A stretch of 64,000 nucleotides of DNA from Clostridiales bacterium. Its GTDB lineage: Bacteria; Bacillota; Clostridia; Christensenellales; Borkfalkiaceae. The notes under the pieces were generated by a model. It did not search any database, was not told where the DNA came from, and worked only from the letters and a program-made list of their open reading frames with translations. Location: positions 36,235-100,234 of the forward strand of contig SVHG01000010.1 of the NCBI GenBank assembly GCA_015055965.1. Reading direction: 5' to 3'. Shown here one piece after another: positions 1-7,555 of this stretch (the stretch's first letter is position 1; every line of letters begins with the position of its first letter). Both the position numbers and the translations under genes were made by a program.

Positions 1-2
1 TA

Positions 3-392
3 GTTCAAGGCAAGCTTCAGCAGGCAGATAAGTCTTTAAACGGAAGCTTTTCTTTAGTGCTTTGCAACCCGCCTTATAAGAAAAAGGATAGTGGGGAACA
101 AAATTTAGAAAGGCATATTGCAATATGTCGCCACGAATGCGAAATAACTCAAGAAGAGATTGTTGCAACTGCGTTTAGGTTGCTTGCGCCCGGAGGAAGA
201 ATTTGTATATGTCAGCGTATAGAGCGATTAACAGACCTTATTTGTGATTTGCGCAAGTATAAATTAGAGCCCAGTAGGATTGTAAACGTAAGAACGAAGA
301 AGGGTGATCCCTATCTTGTAATGATAGAAGCAACCAAAAATAAAAAACCGCAGTTAAAGGTTTTAAAGGAAATTATAAACGGAGAAAATTAA
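3..392 (+). CDS. tRNA1(Val) adenine-N6-methyltransferase-like protein (TrmN6/YfiC), 5'-truncated by the window edge
   Basis: The reading frame is open to the first bases of the window, so the start lies upstream. The visible part begins just before the catalytic NPPY motif of N6-adenine methyltransferases. A later LLAPGGRICI segment matches the strand and loop after the SAM fold's fifth strand. The SAM-binding GxGxG half is off the window. By family, it methylates an adenine in the tRNA anticodon region using SAM in the cytosol. The stop codon overlaps the rsmI start by one base (TAATG), so the two are translationally coupled. The frame carries one copy of the dispersed 16-bp motif at 217-232. 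It could instead be another NPPY RNA methyltransferase, because the N-terminus is not visible. Confidence 0.8.
   Translation, partial: VQGKLQQADKSLNGSFSLVLCNPPYKKKDSGEQNLERHIAICRHECEITQEEIVATAFRLLAPGGRICICQRIERLTDLICDLRKYKLEPSRIVNVRTKKGDPYLVMIEATKNKKPQLKVLKEIINGEN
217..232 (-). repeat. dispersed 16-bp motif, copy 1, inside the TrmN6-like gene
   Basis: GTATAGAGCGATTAAC on the plus strand, one change from the consensus; reads as RIERLT. Confidence 0.75.
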
Positions 393-1198
393 TGCTATAC
401 GTAGTAGGAACGCCAATAGGTAATTTAAAGGATATAACCTATCGCGCGGTAGAGGTTTTAAAGGAAGTTGATGAAATTGCTTGCGAGGATACTCGCCACA
501 CCTTAAAGCTCTTAAACGCATACGATATTAAAAAGCCACTTTTTGCATATCATAAGTTTAACGAAAGGTCCGCCGGGGAGGCTTTAATAAAAAAATTGCA
601 AGAGGGTAAAAATATTGCTCTCGTTAGCGACGCGGGTATGCCACTTATTTCAGACCCCGGTAATCTGCTTGTAAAAATGCTTGTGGAAGCAAATCAGCCC
701 TTTACCGTAATTCCCGGGCCAACCGCCTTCGTGTGTGGGCTTATTATGAGTGGGCTTTTAGATTACAGGTTTTCTTTCGTGGGCTTTTTACCCGAAAAAA
801 ATAGTGAAAGAAGGGCGTTACTAGAAAGCTTTAAGGATTGCGATCATCCCACCGTATTTTATTGCGCCCCGCACGACGTTAACGAAACGGTTAAGAGTAT
901 ATACAAGGTGTTTGGTAACCGTAAAGCTTGCGCCGTTAGGGAAATAACCAAGGCGTTTGAGCAAAGGGAAGAATTTTTTCTTGAAGAAGGCTATCTGGGT
1001 GAAACGCGCGGTGAATTCGTTATAATAGTAGATAAAGCGCCGGAAAGAGAAAAGAGCTTTGAAATGTCCGTTAACGAGCATATAGACCACTTTATTAAGC
1101 AAGGATTAAGTAAAAAAGAGGCCATAAAAGCGGTTGCGAAGGAACGTGGCGTTCATAAAAACGAAATATATAAATACACCCTTTCGGAGGAAGAATAA
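392..1198 (+). CDS. rsmI: 16S rRNA (cytidine(1402)-2'-O)-methyltransferase RsmI
   Basis: This 268-residue protein opens with VGTPIGNLKDIT and continues with EDTRHTLKLL, VSDAGMPLISDPG and VIPGPTAF, the tetrapyrrole-methylase-fold signature of RsmI. It transfers a methyl group from SAM to the 2'-O of C1402 in 16S rRNA at the decoding centre. The C-terminal 45 residues are the small helical tail usual in the family. It overlaps both neighbours by one base and sits between the TrmN6-like methyltransferase and a flavodoxin-like gene. The trmN6-rsmI order is common in Firmicutes. Nothing is missing. Confidence 0.95.
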   Translation: MLYVVGTPIGNLKDITYRAVEVLKEVDEIACEDTRHTLKLLNAYDIKKPLFAYHKFNERSAGEALIKKLQEGKNIALVSDAGMPLISDPGNLLVKMLVEANQPFTVIPGPTAFVCGLIMSGLLDYRFSFVGFLPEKNSERRALLESFKDCDHPTVFYCAPHDVNETVKSIYKVFGNRKACAVREITKAFEQREEFFLEEGYLGETRGEFVIIVDKAPEREKSFEMSVNEHIDHFIKQGLSKKEAIKAVAKERGVHKNEIYKYTLSEEE

Positions 1199-1815
1199 TG
1201 AAGGTTTTACTGTTAAACGGCAGTCCTAATAAAAACGGCACTACCTATATTGCATTAAACGAAATGAAAAAGGTTTTTGATGGCGAAGGAATAGAAAGCG
1301 AAATTATTCACGTTGGAAATAAGGTAATTCGCGGATGTATGGATTGCGGTTATTGCAGAACTCATTCCTCTTGCGCCTTTAAGGATGACTGCGTGGATGA
1401 AATTGCCACGAAATTTGAAAATGCAGATGGATTAGTAGTTGGCTCGCCTGTATATTACGCTTCTGCAAACGCAACCTTAGTTGCTCTTTTAGACAGACTT
1501 TTTCACGGCTACCACTTTGAAAAGAGAATGAAGGTAGGCGCTTCAGTTGCCTGCGCAAGAAGGGGCGGAATAACCGCAACGCACGATCAGCTTAATAAGT
1601 ATTTTACGATAAGCGGTATGCCTATTGCTTCAGGTCAGTATTGGAACGGGCTTCACGGCTATGCTGAATTAGCTCATCAAGATAAAGAGGGCTTACAGCA
1701 AATGCGCACCTTGGCAAATAATATGAGCTTTTTATTAAAGAGCATAGAGCTTGGTAAGAAGCAGTTTGGCTTGCCGGAGCAAGAGCCTAAGCAAATGACT
1801 AATTTTAATAGATAG
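1198..1815 (+). CDS. flavodoxin-fold NAD(P)H-dependent FMN reductase / iron-sulfur flavoprotein-like
   Basis: The 205-residue protein starts with the flavin-phosphate loop LLNGSPNKNGTT and has GSPVYYASANATL, the second flavin-binding segment of the NADPH-dependent FMN reductase family. A cysteine cluster (C47, C50, C53, C59, C65) resembles the compact cluster-binding motif of iron-sulfur flavoproteins, so it may carry an Fe-S centre as well as FMN. The substrate is not evident. It starts in the stop codon of rsmI and closes the operon, which ends at the hairpin terminator 1883-1919. Confidence 0.75.
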   Translation: MKVLLLNGSPNKNGTTYIALNEMKKVFDGEGIESEIIHVGNKVIRGCMDCGYCRTHSSCAFKDDCVDEIATKFENADGLVVGSPVYYASANATLVALLDRLFHGYHFEKRMKVGASVACARRGGITATHDQLNKYFTISGMPIASGQYWNGLHGYAELAHQDKEGLQQMRTLANNMSFLLKSIELGKKQFGLPEQEPKQMTNFNR

Positions 1816-1882
1816 ATTCCCGTTCGTTCAATTTGAAAACGGGCGCGCGGTCAAATAATTTTTAACGATAGAATAAGAAAGG

Positions 1883-1919
1883 AGCGGTTAAGTCGAAAGA
1901 TAAAACCGCTTATTTTTTT
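1883..1919 (+). terminator. intrinsic terminator after the trmN6-rsmI-flavodoxin operon
   Basis: AGCGGTT (1883-1889) pairs with AACCGCT (1904-1910) and is followed by a T-rich tract. Confidence 0.8.
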
Positions 1920-2023
1920 AGTAGCCTCTAATTAATTTTTTCACAATAGCTATCCTAAGAATAACAAGTCCTACGTTAAGGGTAAAAAGACTAATTTTGT
2001 CTATATTTTAACAAATATTCCTA

Positions 2024-2052
2024 TTGACTTAACTAAAGTTAAGGGGTAAAAT
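2024..2052 (+). promoter_or_regulatory. sigma-A promoter with a palindromic operator in the spacer, for the lipoprotein gene at 2152
   Basis: TTGACT (2024-2029), a 17-bp spacer and TAAAAT (2047-2052). The spacer contains the perfect inverted repeat CTTAACT-AA-AGTTAAG at 2028-2043, placed where a bound repressor would block RNA polymerase. The rest of the gap between 1816 and 2151 holds the upstream terminator and about 95 bases of leader with no reading frame. Confidence 0.7.
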
Positions 2053-2151
2053 AGAGTTAAAGTAGCAAAGCTATTTTATACGGAGCTTTTATTAAGGAAA
2101 AATAAAAGAAAACCGTAAAGTTAAAAAGATCAGGTAAAGGAAGGAAAAACT

Positions 2152-5100
2152 ATGAAAGTTAATCGTAAATTATTAGTTTTGGTAGCAATATTTACTCTTT
2201 CATTTCTTTGCGCGTGTGGCGGTGGACATACTCACGAATTTTCATCTGAGTTTTCAACCGATAAAACGCACCATTGGTTTGAATGTAAGTGCAAGGAAAG
2301 AAGTGAATATGAAGAGCACGCTTGGGATGATGGACAAATAACCGTACAGCCCACAGCAGAAAGTGAAGGTCAAATGGAATATACCTGTACCGTTTGTTCT
2401 TACAAAAAAACTGAAAGCATAGAAAAGCTACAGCATTCACACTCTTTTAGTGCAATACCCTTTGACGAGCAGCTCCACTTAATGAAGTGCGAATGCGGTG
2501 AAGAAGGGGAAAAGGTAGCGCATACTTGGGATAAGGGAGTTGTAACAACACCCGCTACCGAGGAGCAAACGGGTATTAAAACCTATACCTGTACCGAATG
2601 CGCTTACGAAAAAACGGAGGTTATAGAAAAATTACCCCACGTTCACGATTATAGCGTAAAAGTGTTTAGCGACGAGCATTCACATATTATGAAGTGCGAA
2701 TGCGGTAAAGAGGAAGAAGCAAGCCAGCATACTTGGGATGACGGCGTTGTAACTACCCCCGCCACCGAGGTTCAAACGGGCATTAAAACCTATACCTGTA
2801 CCGATTGCGGACGCAAATCAACCCAAAATATAGAAAGCTCAAGGGCTAACGGCTTATCCTTCTTGCAGTCAACCCATTACAGACTTTCCGATAAGCTTCA
2901 CGCAACCCCATTAACCTTAGAAGCAGAAATTAAAATTGCTTCCGGTTTAACGGGCAGAGCGGGTATGGTTTTTGCAAACTATTACGGAATAAGACAGGAT
3001 TGGGTTTTTGAAATTCACGAAAACGGTATTCCCAGATTTTATTATTCAGATATTGGCGGAAACGTAAGAGATTTAAGATTTAGTAACGTAGACGTAAGAA
3101 CGGGCGATTGGCTACATATAGCGCTCACTTTTGACTACGTAGGTGGAAAAATTTCTTTATATCTTAACGGTATACTTGCTCAAACCTTACCCTGTACGTA
3201 CGACCTTGCTAAGGACGTTACCAGATATCAATTCGTAGTTGGTGGCGATAACAGAAGTAATAACGGTGTTTATTTTAGAGGTCAAATTCGCTCCGTTACC
3301 GCTTATGCAGACGTTAGAACGGCAGACGAAATTGAACGTTCTGCTACCTACGGCGCAAACCTATACGCAGACGATATTATTCTTTCTTATTTGTTAAATG
3401 AAAACAGCGCAGAGAGCGATATTCACGATTTAACGGGTAACGGATATATCATTCAAAAGGAATGGCTAGATAGTAACGAGGTAGAGCTTGATTACGCATA
3501 TTCGTTTGCGGTAGTTGGCGACACTCAATGGCTTTCCAGATATAAGCCCGCTAAAATGGAAAAGCTTTACGATTGGATAGCTGCAAACGTAGAAGAAAAG
3601 AAGATTGCTCACGTGTTCGGGCTTGGCGATATAACTGACGCTTGGAATACTGCCGATAAAGAAAACGAATGGATAAGAGCAGAGCAGTATATTTCTAAGC
3701 TTAACGGCGTAGTTCCCTATTCTTTAGTTCGCGGAAACCACGACGAAAGTAAATATTTTAATAAATACTTTGCAACTGAAAGCTACAAGAGTCAGTTCGA
3801 CGGCTTTATGGTTGAAGGGGATATTAGAAACAGTTACAGAGAGTTCACTATCGGCACTACCGATTATCTATTTATAACTCTAGACTACGGAGCAAGTGAT
3901 GAAATTCTTGCTTGGGCAAATAGCGTAGTTTTAAAATATCCTAACCACAGGGTAGTAGTTACCACCCACGCATACCACGGTTACGACGGCGGTCACCTTT
4001 GCGCCGATAACGTTCAAAGTAGCGGTAATATTAAGCCTTCAACGGACGTTGATACCAGCGTTGGTGATAATGCAGGTAGGGAATATAACAACGGCTTACA
4101 AATTTGGGAAAAATTCGTTTCACTTCATCCCAACATCTTCCTTGTTATGAGCGGTCATACTCCTTTAGAGGACGTATTCGTGCTTCAAACGGAGGGCGTT
4201 CACGGTAACACCGTAACTCAAATGCTTATAGATCCCCAATGGATGGATCCCCAAAAGGACGGCGTTGGTATGGTATGTATGCTATACTTTAGTGAAGACG
4301 GCAAGCAAATGGAGGTTGAATGGATTTGTACCGATACCGGCAAATATTACAAGGAACAAAATCAATTTGCCCTTGATTTTACAGAATGCTTAAAGGGTAC
4401 GAAGCACGATTTCGCTTTATTGCATAATGAAAATATTCACTATTACGAGTGTGAATGCGGTTACCTTTACGGCGAAGAAGCTCACTCCTTTGACGGTGGC
4501 GTTATAAATGCAGACGGATTAGTGGAATATACCTGTGAATGCGGTTATAAGAGAATTACTTCCACAACTAACGATCCCGTTGCGCTTGAAGTTCAGGCTT
4601 TAGCTGAAAAATACTTTAATAACGGTAAGTATTACAGAAGCGTTACTGTAAACGGCGAAAGCACTATCTCTTACTTTAACGGCGATAAGTTCTGGGGCGC
4701 AGACGCAAGCGATTACCAGCTTACTGAAGGTTATTTAACCTTATACGATATCGTAATGGGTAAGTTTGGCGATCTTAAGCTTGACCTTGGCTGGAACGGC
4801 TATAACGGCGTTTATACGTCACTTAACGCAGACGTTATTAAGGGATTTAGAGCGTTTGCTCTATCTTCAAAGGATATTAGCTCTTCAGATATTACCAAGG
4901 TAACCCTTGAAGATAACGGCTTACAGCTTATTATTAAGCTTTGGGAAGGCGAAAGCCTTGCTATTGAAGCTATCGTTGGTCAATACGCAAGCTTTAACCT
5001 AGTTAACCACAAGGGCGAAAGCCTTGGCGTTATTAGTATTGCCCCTGATGAAGAAGGCTTCTGCAAGTTCGTAGCGCCCGCAAAGGATGGCTTAGTTGCA

Positions 5101-6018
5101 GAATACGCGCATTTCACCTTAAACGTTAAGCACGATAAGCTAGAAAAAACGGTATACTATTCTGAAATTGACGTTTGGAACGGCTCTTCAGTAAGCGAAG
5201 CTCTTTTAGGCTCAGGAACGCAAGATGATCCTTATCTGGTTCAAAGTGGTGCAGATTTAGCTTATATTGCAAAGGTTGTTAACGAAGCTACTGCAGGCGC
5301 TGCTAATTTTAAGGGTAACTACTTTAAAATGACCAAGAGCATTGATCTTAACGGTAATCAATTACTAATCGGCTCTTACTCTGCAGGTACGGTATTCCAC
5401 GGCTATTTCGACGGCAACCATTGTGTAGTAAAGGGCATAAACGCAACTCAATCATTGTTCGGTATGCTTAAAGACGGCTATATTAAGAATTTAAGCGTAT
5501 ACGGCACGGTTACCACTACCGAAAACAAGGGCGTTGCCGGCTTGCTTTCTTACGCATCAAACGCAACGGTAGAAAACGTAACTAACTACGTAAACGTTAC
5601 CGGTATTCAGCAGGTAGCAGGCGTTATAGGTTGGTTAGAAATGAACACCTCTACTTACGTAAAGAATTGTGTAAATTACGGTAATATAAACGCAACGAGT
5701 TACCAAATTGGCGGTATAGCAGGCTTTGCAAAGGGTAATATTATGGATTGTACTAACTTTGGTAACGTAACCAGCACGGGTAACGGCTACGTTGGCGGTA
5801 TTGGTGGCGCTACCTTAAATTCCCCTGACGTTCGCTCTAACTGCGTAAACTACGGTAACGTTCAGGGAACTAACTACGTTGGCGGTGTATTTGGTCAAAT
5901 TAACAACACCACCTCTGACTGCTACGGCTACGGAAAGGTTACTGCAACAAACGGCACTAACGTTGGCGAAGTAGTTGGTCACGGCGCATCTTACTTGGTT
6001 TATACGGAAATAGAATAA
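2152..6018 (+). CDS. large surface lipoprotein: Cys/His repeats, LamG domain, calcineurin-like phosphoesterase, GLUG repeats
   Basis: This 1288-residue protein has a signal peptide with a lipobox ending at about C22. Three degenerate repeats of about 55 residues follow, each with H-x-H, CECG, a WDDG-like segment and YTC-x2-C; a fourth partial copy lies near residue 770. A concanavalin/LamG-like region covers about residues 240-400. The enzyme core is a metallophosphoesterase with FAVVGDTQ, GLGDI, RGNHDE, TTHAYH and MSGHTPLED, the expected two-metal ligands. The C-terminus has GLUG-type repeats (GLLSYASNATVENV, GGIAGFAKGNI). It is probably an extracellular phosphoesterase attached to the membrane, with adhesive modules at both ends. 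The substrate is unknown. It is a single-gene unit with its own promoter and terminator. Confidence 0.8.
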   Translation: MKVNRKLLVLVAIFTLSFLCACGGGHTHEFSSEFSTDKTHHWFECKCKERSEYEEHAWDDGQITVQPTAESEGQMEYTCTVCSYKKTESIEKLQHSHSFSAIPFDEQLHLMKCECGEEGEKVAHTWDKGVVTTPATEEQTGIKTYTCTECAYEKTEVIEKLPHVHDYSVKVFSDEHSHIMKCECGKEEEASQHTWDDGVVTTPATEVQTGIKTYTCTDCGRKSTQNIESSRANGLSFLQSTHYRLSDKLHATPLTLEAEIKIASGLTGRAGMVFANYYGIRQDWVFEIHENGIPRFYYSDIGGNVRDLRFSNVDVRTGDWLHIALTFDYVGGKISLYLNGILAQTLPCTYDLAKDVTRYQFVVGGDNRSNNGVYFRGQIRSVTAYADVRTADEIERSATYGANLYADDIILSYLLNENSAESDIHDLTGNGYIIQKEWLDSNEVELDYAYSFAVVGDTQWLSRYKPAKMEKLYDWIAANVEEKKIAHVFGLGDITDAWNTADKENEWIRAEQYISKLNGVVPYSLVRGNHDESKYFNKYFATESYKSQFDGFMVEGDIRNSYREFTIGTTDYLFITLDYGASDEILAWANSVVLKYPNHRVVVTTHAYHGYDGGHLCADNVQSSGNIKPSTDVDTSVGDNAGREYNNGLQIWEKFVSLHPNIFLVMSGHTPLEDVFVLQTEGVHGNTVTQMLIDPQWMDPQKDGVGMVCMLYFSEDGKQMEVEWICTDTGKYYKEQNQFALDFTECLKGTKHDFALLHNENIHYYECECGYLYGEEAHSFDGGVINADGLVEYTCECGYKRITSTTNDPVALEVQALAEKYFNNGKYYRSVTVNGESTISYFNGDKFWGADASDYQLTEGYLTLYDIVMGKFGDLKLDLGWNGYNGVYTSLNADVIKGFRAFALSSKDISSSDITKVTLEDNGLQLIIKLWEGESLAIEAIVGQYASFNLVNHKGESLGVISIAPDEEGFCKFVAPAKDGLVAEYAHFTLNVKHDKLEKTVYYSEIDVWNGSSVSEALLGSGTQDDPYLVQSGADLAYIAKVVNEATAGAANFKGNYFKMTKSIDLNGNQLLIGSYSAGTVFHGYFDGNHCVVKGINATQSLFGMLKDGYIKNLSVYGTVTTTENKGVAGLLSYASNATVENVTNYVNVTGIQQVAGVIGWLEMNTSTYVKNCVNYGNINATSYQIGGIAGFAKGNIMDCTNFGNVTSTGNGYVGGIGGATLNSPDVRSNCVNYGNVQGTNYVGGVFGQINNTTSDCYGYGKVTATNGTNVGEVVGHGASYLVYTEIE

Positions 6019-6054
6019 CCTTTTGATTAAAAAGTAAAAAATCGGATAATTAAT

Positions 6055-6090
6055 AAAAAAAACGGAAGCCTAAAAACTTCCGTTTTTTTT
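6055..6090 (+). terminator. intrinsic terminator after the phosphoesterase lipoprotein
   Basis: AACGGAAG pairs with CTTCCGTT around an A-rich loop and is followed by eight T. Confidence 0.9.
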
Positions 6091-6100
6091 GTTTAAACGC

Positions 6101-6130
6101 TTGACAGGTCGTATCTTTTTATGATATCAT
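6101..6130 (+). promoter_or_regulatory. promoter of the SPFH operon with paired TGATATCA palindromes
   Basis: TTGACA (6101-6106), an 18-bp spacer and TATCAT (6125-6130). Two identical palindromic octamers TGATATCA lie at 6122-6129 and 6133-6140, eleven base pairs apart, one overlapping the -10 box. This looks like a two-site operator on one face of the helix. Confidence 0.6.
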
Positions 6131-6158
6131 TTTGATATCAAAATAAAAGGAGTTTTTT

Positions 6159-7187
6159 ATGCAAGAAAAAATTTATTCTACAAAAAAGAACGGCATGCCC
6201 GTTTTAATTGGTACTATTTTATTTCTTATTTTAGGCTTCGTTCTTACCATTGTTTTTGCAATTAAGAACGAAAATAATCCCGAAGACGTTTTATCTTTGG
6301 TTATAGCAATCGTTGGTATGGTAATTATTTTATTCGGTTGGATTCCTCTTATAGGTTTAAGAGTTTTAAAGCCCAACGAAGCGCTCGTTTTAACGCTATT
6401 CGGTAAGTACGTTGGAACTTTAAAGGGTGACGGCTTTTACGCGATTAACCCCTTCTGCGTGGCTTTTAACCCCGCTGCAACAACCAAGCTAAAGCAAAGC
6501 GGTGACGTAGGCTCTACCCCCTCGGTAAGCGTTTCTACCTCAGACGGGGCTACCACCACCGTTGCCGTTACAGATAAAAAGATATCCTTGAAGGTTATGA
6601 CCTTAAACAATAATCGCCAAAAGATTAACGACTGTTTAGGTAATCCCATAGAAATAGGCGTTGCCGTTATGTGGCGAGTTGTTGATACTGCAAAAGCGGT
6701 GTTTAACGTTGATAACTATAAGGAATATCTTTCTCTTCAATGTGATTCAGCAGTAAGAAATATCGTTCGCGTTTACCCGTACGACGTTGCTCCTAACGTT
6801 GATACCACCGGTGACGGCGTTGCAGACGAAGGTAGCTTACGCGGTTCAAGTGAGGTTGTTGCAGAAAGAATTAAACAGGAAATTCAAAGCAAGGTTATAA
6901 GCGCCGGTATAGAAATTATTGAAGCGCGCATTACCTATCTTGCTTACGCAACCGAAATTGCTTCAGTTATGCTTCAGCGTCAGCAGGCTTCTGCTATTAT
7001 AGATGCAAGAAAAATGATAGTAGACGGCGCTGTTGGTATGGTGGAAATGGCGCTTGATAGATTAAAAGAAAATGGCGTTATAGAGCTTGATGAAGAAAGA
7101 AAGGCTCAAATGGTTTCTAATCTATTGGTAGTTCTTTGCGGTAACCGTGATGCACAACCTGTTGTAAATTCAGGTAGCTTATACTAA
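6159..7187 (+). CDS. SPFH/Band 7 membrane protein
   Basis: The 342-residue protein has two hydrophobic segments at about residues 13-35 and 44-68. The SPFH entry signature follows (LKPNEALVLTLFGKYVGTL, GFYAINPF), then the Band 7 core, and a helical C-terminal part ending in VVLCGNRDAQPVV. SPFH proteins oligomerise into membrane microdomain scaffolds and often protect proteases or other membrane proteins. A small Arc-like DNA-binding protein begins one base after the stop codon. Its promoter carries two TGATATCA palindromes, which suggests regulation by a dimeric repressor, perhaps that neighbour. Confidence 0.85.
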   Translation: MQEKIYSTKKNGMPVLIGTILFLILGFVLTIVFAIKNENNPEDVLSLVIAIVGMVIILFGWIPLIGLRVLKPNEALVLTLFGKYVGTLKGDGFYAINPFCVAFNPAATTKLKQSGDVGSTPSVSVSTSDGATTTVAVTDKKISLKVMTLNNNRQKINDCLGNPIEIGVAVMWRVVDTAKAVFNVDNYKEYLSLQCDSAVRNIVRVYPYDVAPNVDTTGDGVADEGSLRGSSEVVAERIKQEIQSKVISAGIEIIEARITYLAYATEIASVMLQRQQASAIIDARKMIVDGAVGMVEMALDRLKENGVIELDEERKAQMVSNLLVVLCGNRDAQPVVNSGSLY

Positions 7188-7188
7188 G

Positions 7189-7386
7189 ATGCCGGCAGAT
7201 AATAAAAAGCAAGTCCCTTTACGTATTGGGGAAAAACTGTATGAAGATTTATTAAGCTGGGCAGAAGATGATTTTCGCTCTGTTAACGGGCAAATAGAAT
7301 ATTTACTAACGGAATGCGTTAAGCAACGTAAGAAGAACGGCAGGCACGTTCCCAAGCAATTTGAAGCAGAAGAAAAAAGAAAATAA
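7189..7386 (+). CDS. Arc-like ribbon-helix-helix DNA-binding protein
   Basis: The 65-residue protein has a short strand (QVPLRIGEKLYEDL) followed by two helices (LSWAEDDFRSVNGQIEYLLTE), the ribbon-helix-helix pattern of the Arc family. The basic tail may contact DNA or RNA. It starts one base after the SPFH gene, so it is translated from the same message, and it may autoregulate the operon through the TGATATCA pair; that last step is inference. There is no toxin-like neighbour, so an antitoxin role is less likely. Confidence 0.7.
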   Translation: MPADNKKQVPLRIGEKLYEDLLSWAEDDFRSVNGQIEYLLTECVKQRKKNGRHVPKQFEAEEKRK

Positions 7387-7394
7387 TAATTTAA

Positions 7395-7434
7395 AAAAGA
7401 TTGAGGTTGATTTTTATCATTTCTCAATCTTTTT
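7395..7434 (+). terminator. intrinsic terminator after the SPFH-Arc operon
   Basis: AAAAGATTGAG (7395-7405) pairs with CTCAATCTTTTT (7423-7434). Confidence 0.85.
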
Positions 7435-7455
7435 ACTTATCATATAAAAACTGCT

Positions 7456-7471
7456 GTTAATCGTGCTATAG
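7456..7471 (+). repeat. dispersed 16-bp motif, copy 2
   Basis: GTTAATCGTGCTATAG, a perfect match to GWTAATCGNNYTATAG, between two convergent terminators. It is flanked by an A-run on the left and GGTTTT on the right. Confidence 0.85.
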
Positions 7472-7506
7472 GGCGGTTTTAGGGTAAAAAATGATAGTAT
7501 AAACAA

Positions 7507-7539
7507 AAAAACGAGGCGTTTTTGTGCGCCTCGTTTTTA
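7507..7539 (-). terminator. intrinsic terminator of the GDPD lipoprotein gene
   Basis: AAAAACGAGGCG pairs with CGCCTCGTTTTT. It has T-runs on both strands and sits just after the minus-strand stop at 7556. Confidence 0.85.
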
Positions 7540-7555
7540 CGTGGAATTTAGTTAA

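Noticed and set aside
7456..7471. Motif copies as plain intrinsic terminators
   Set aside because: Several sit just before ribosome binding sites in leaders, others are inside genes, and real terminators are found next to them with stronger stems.
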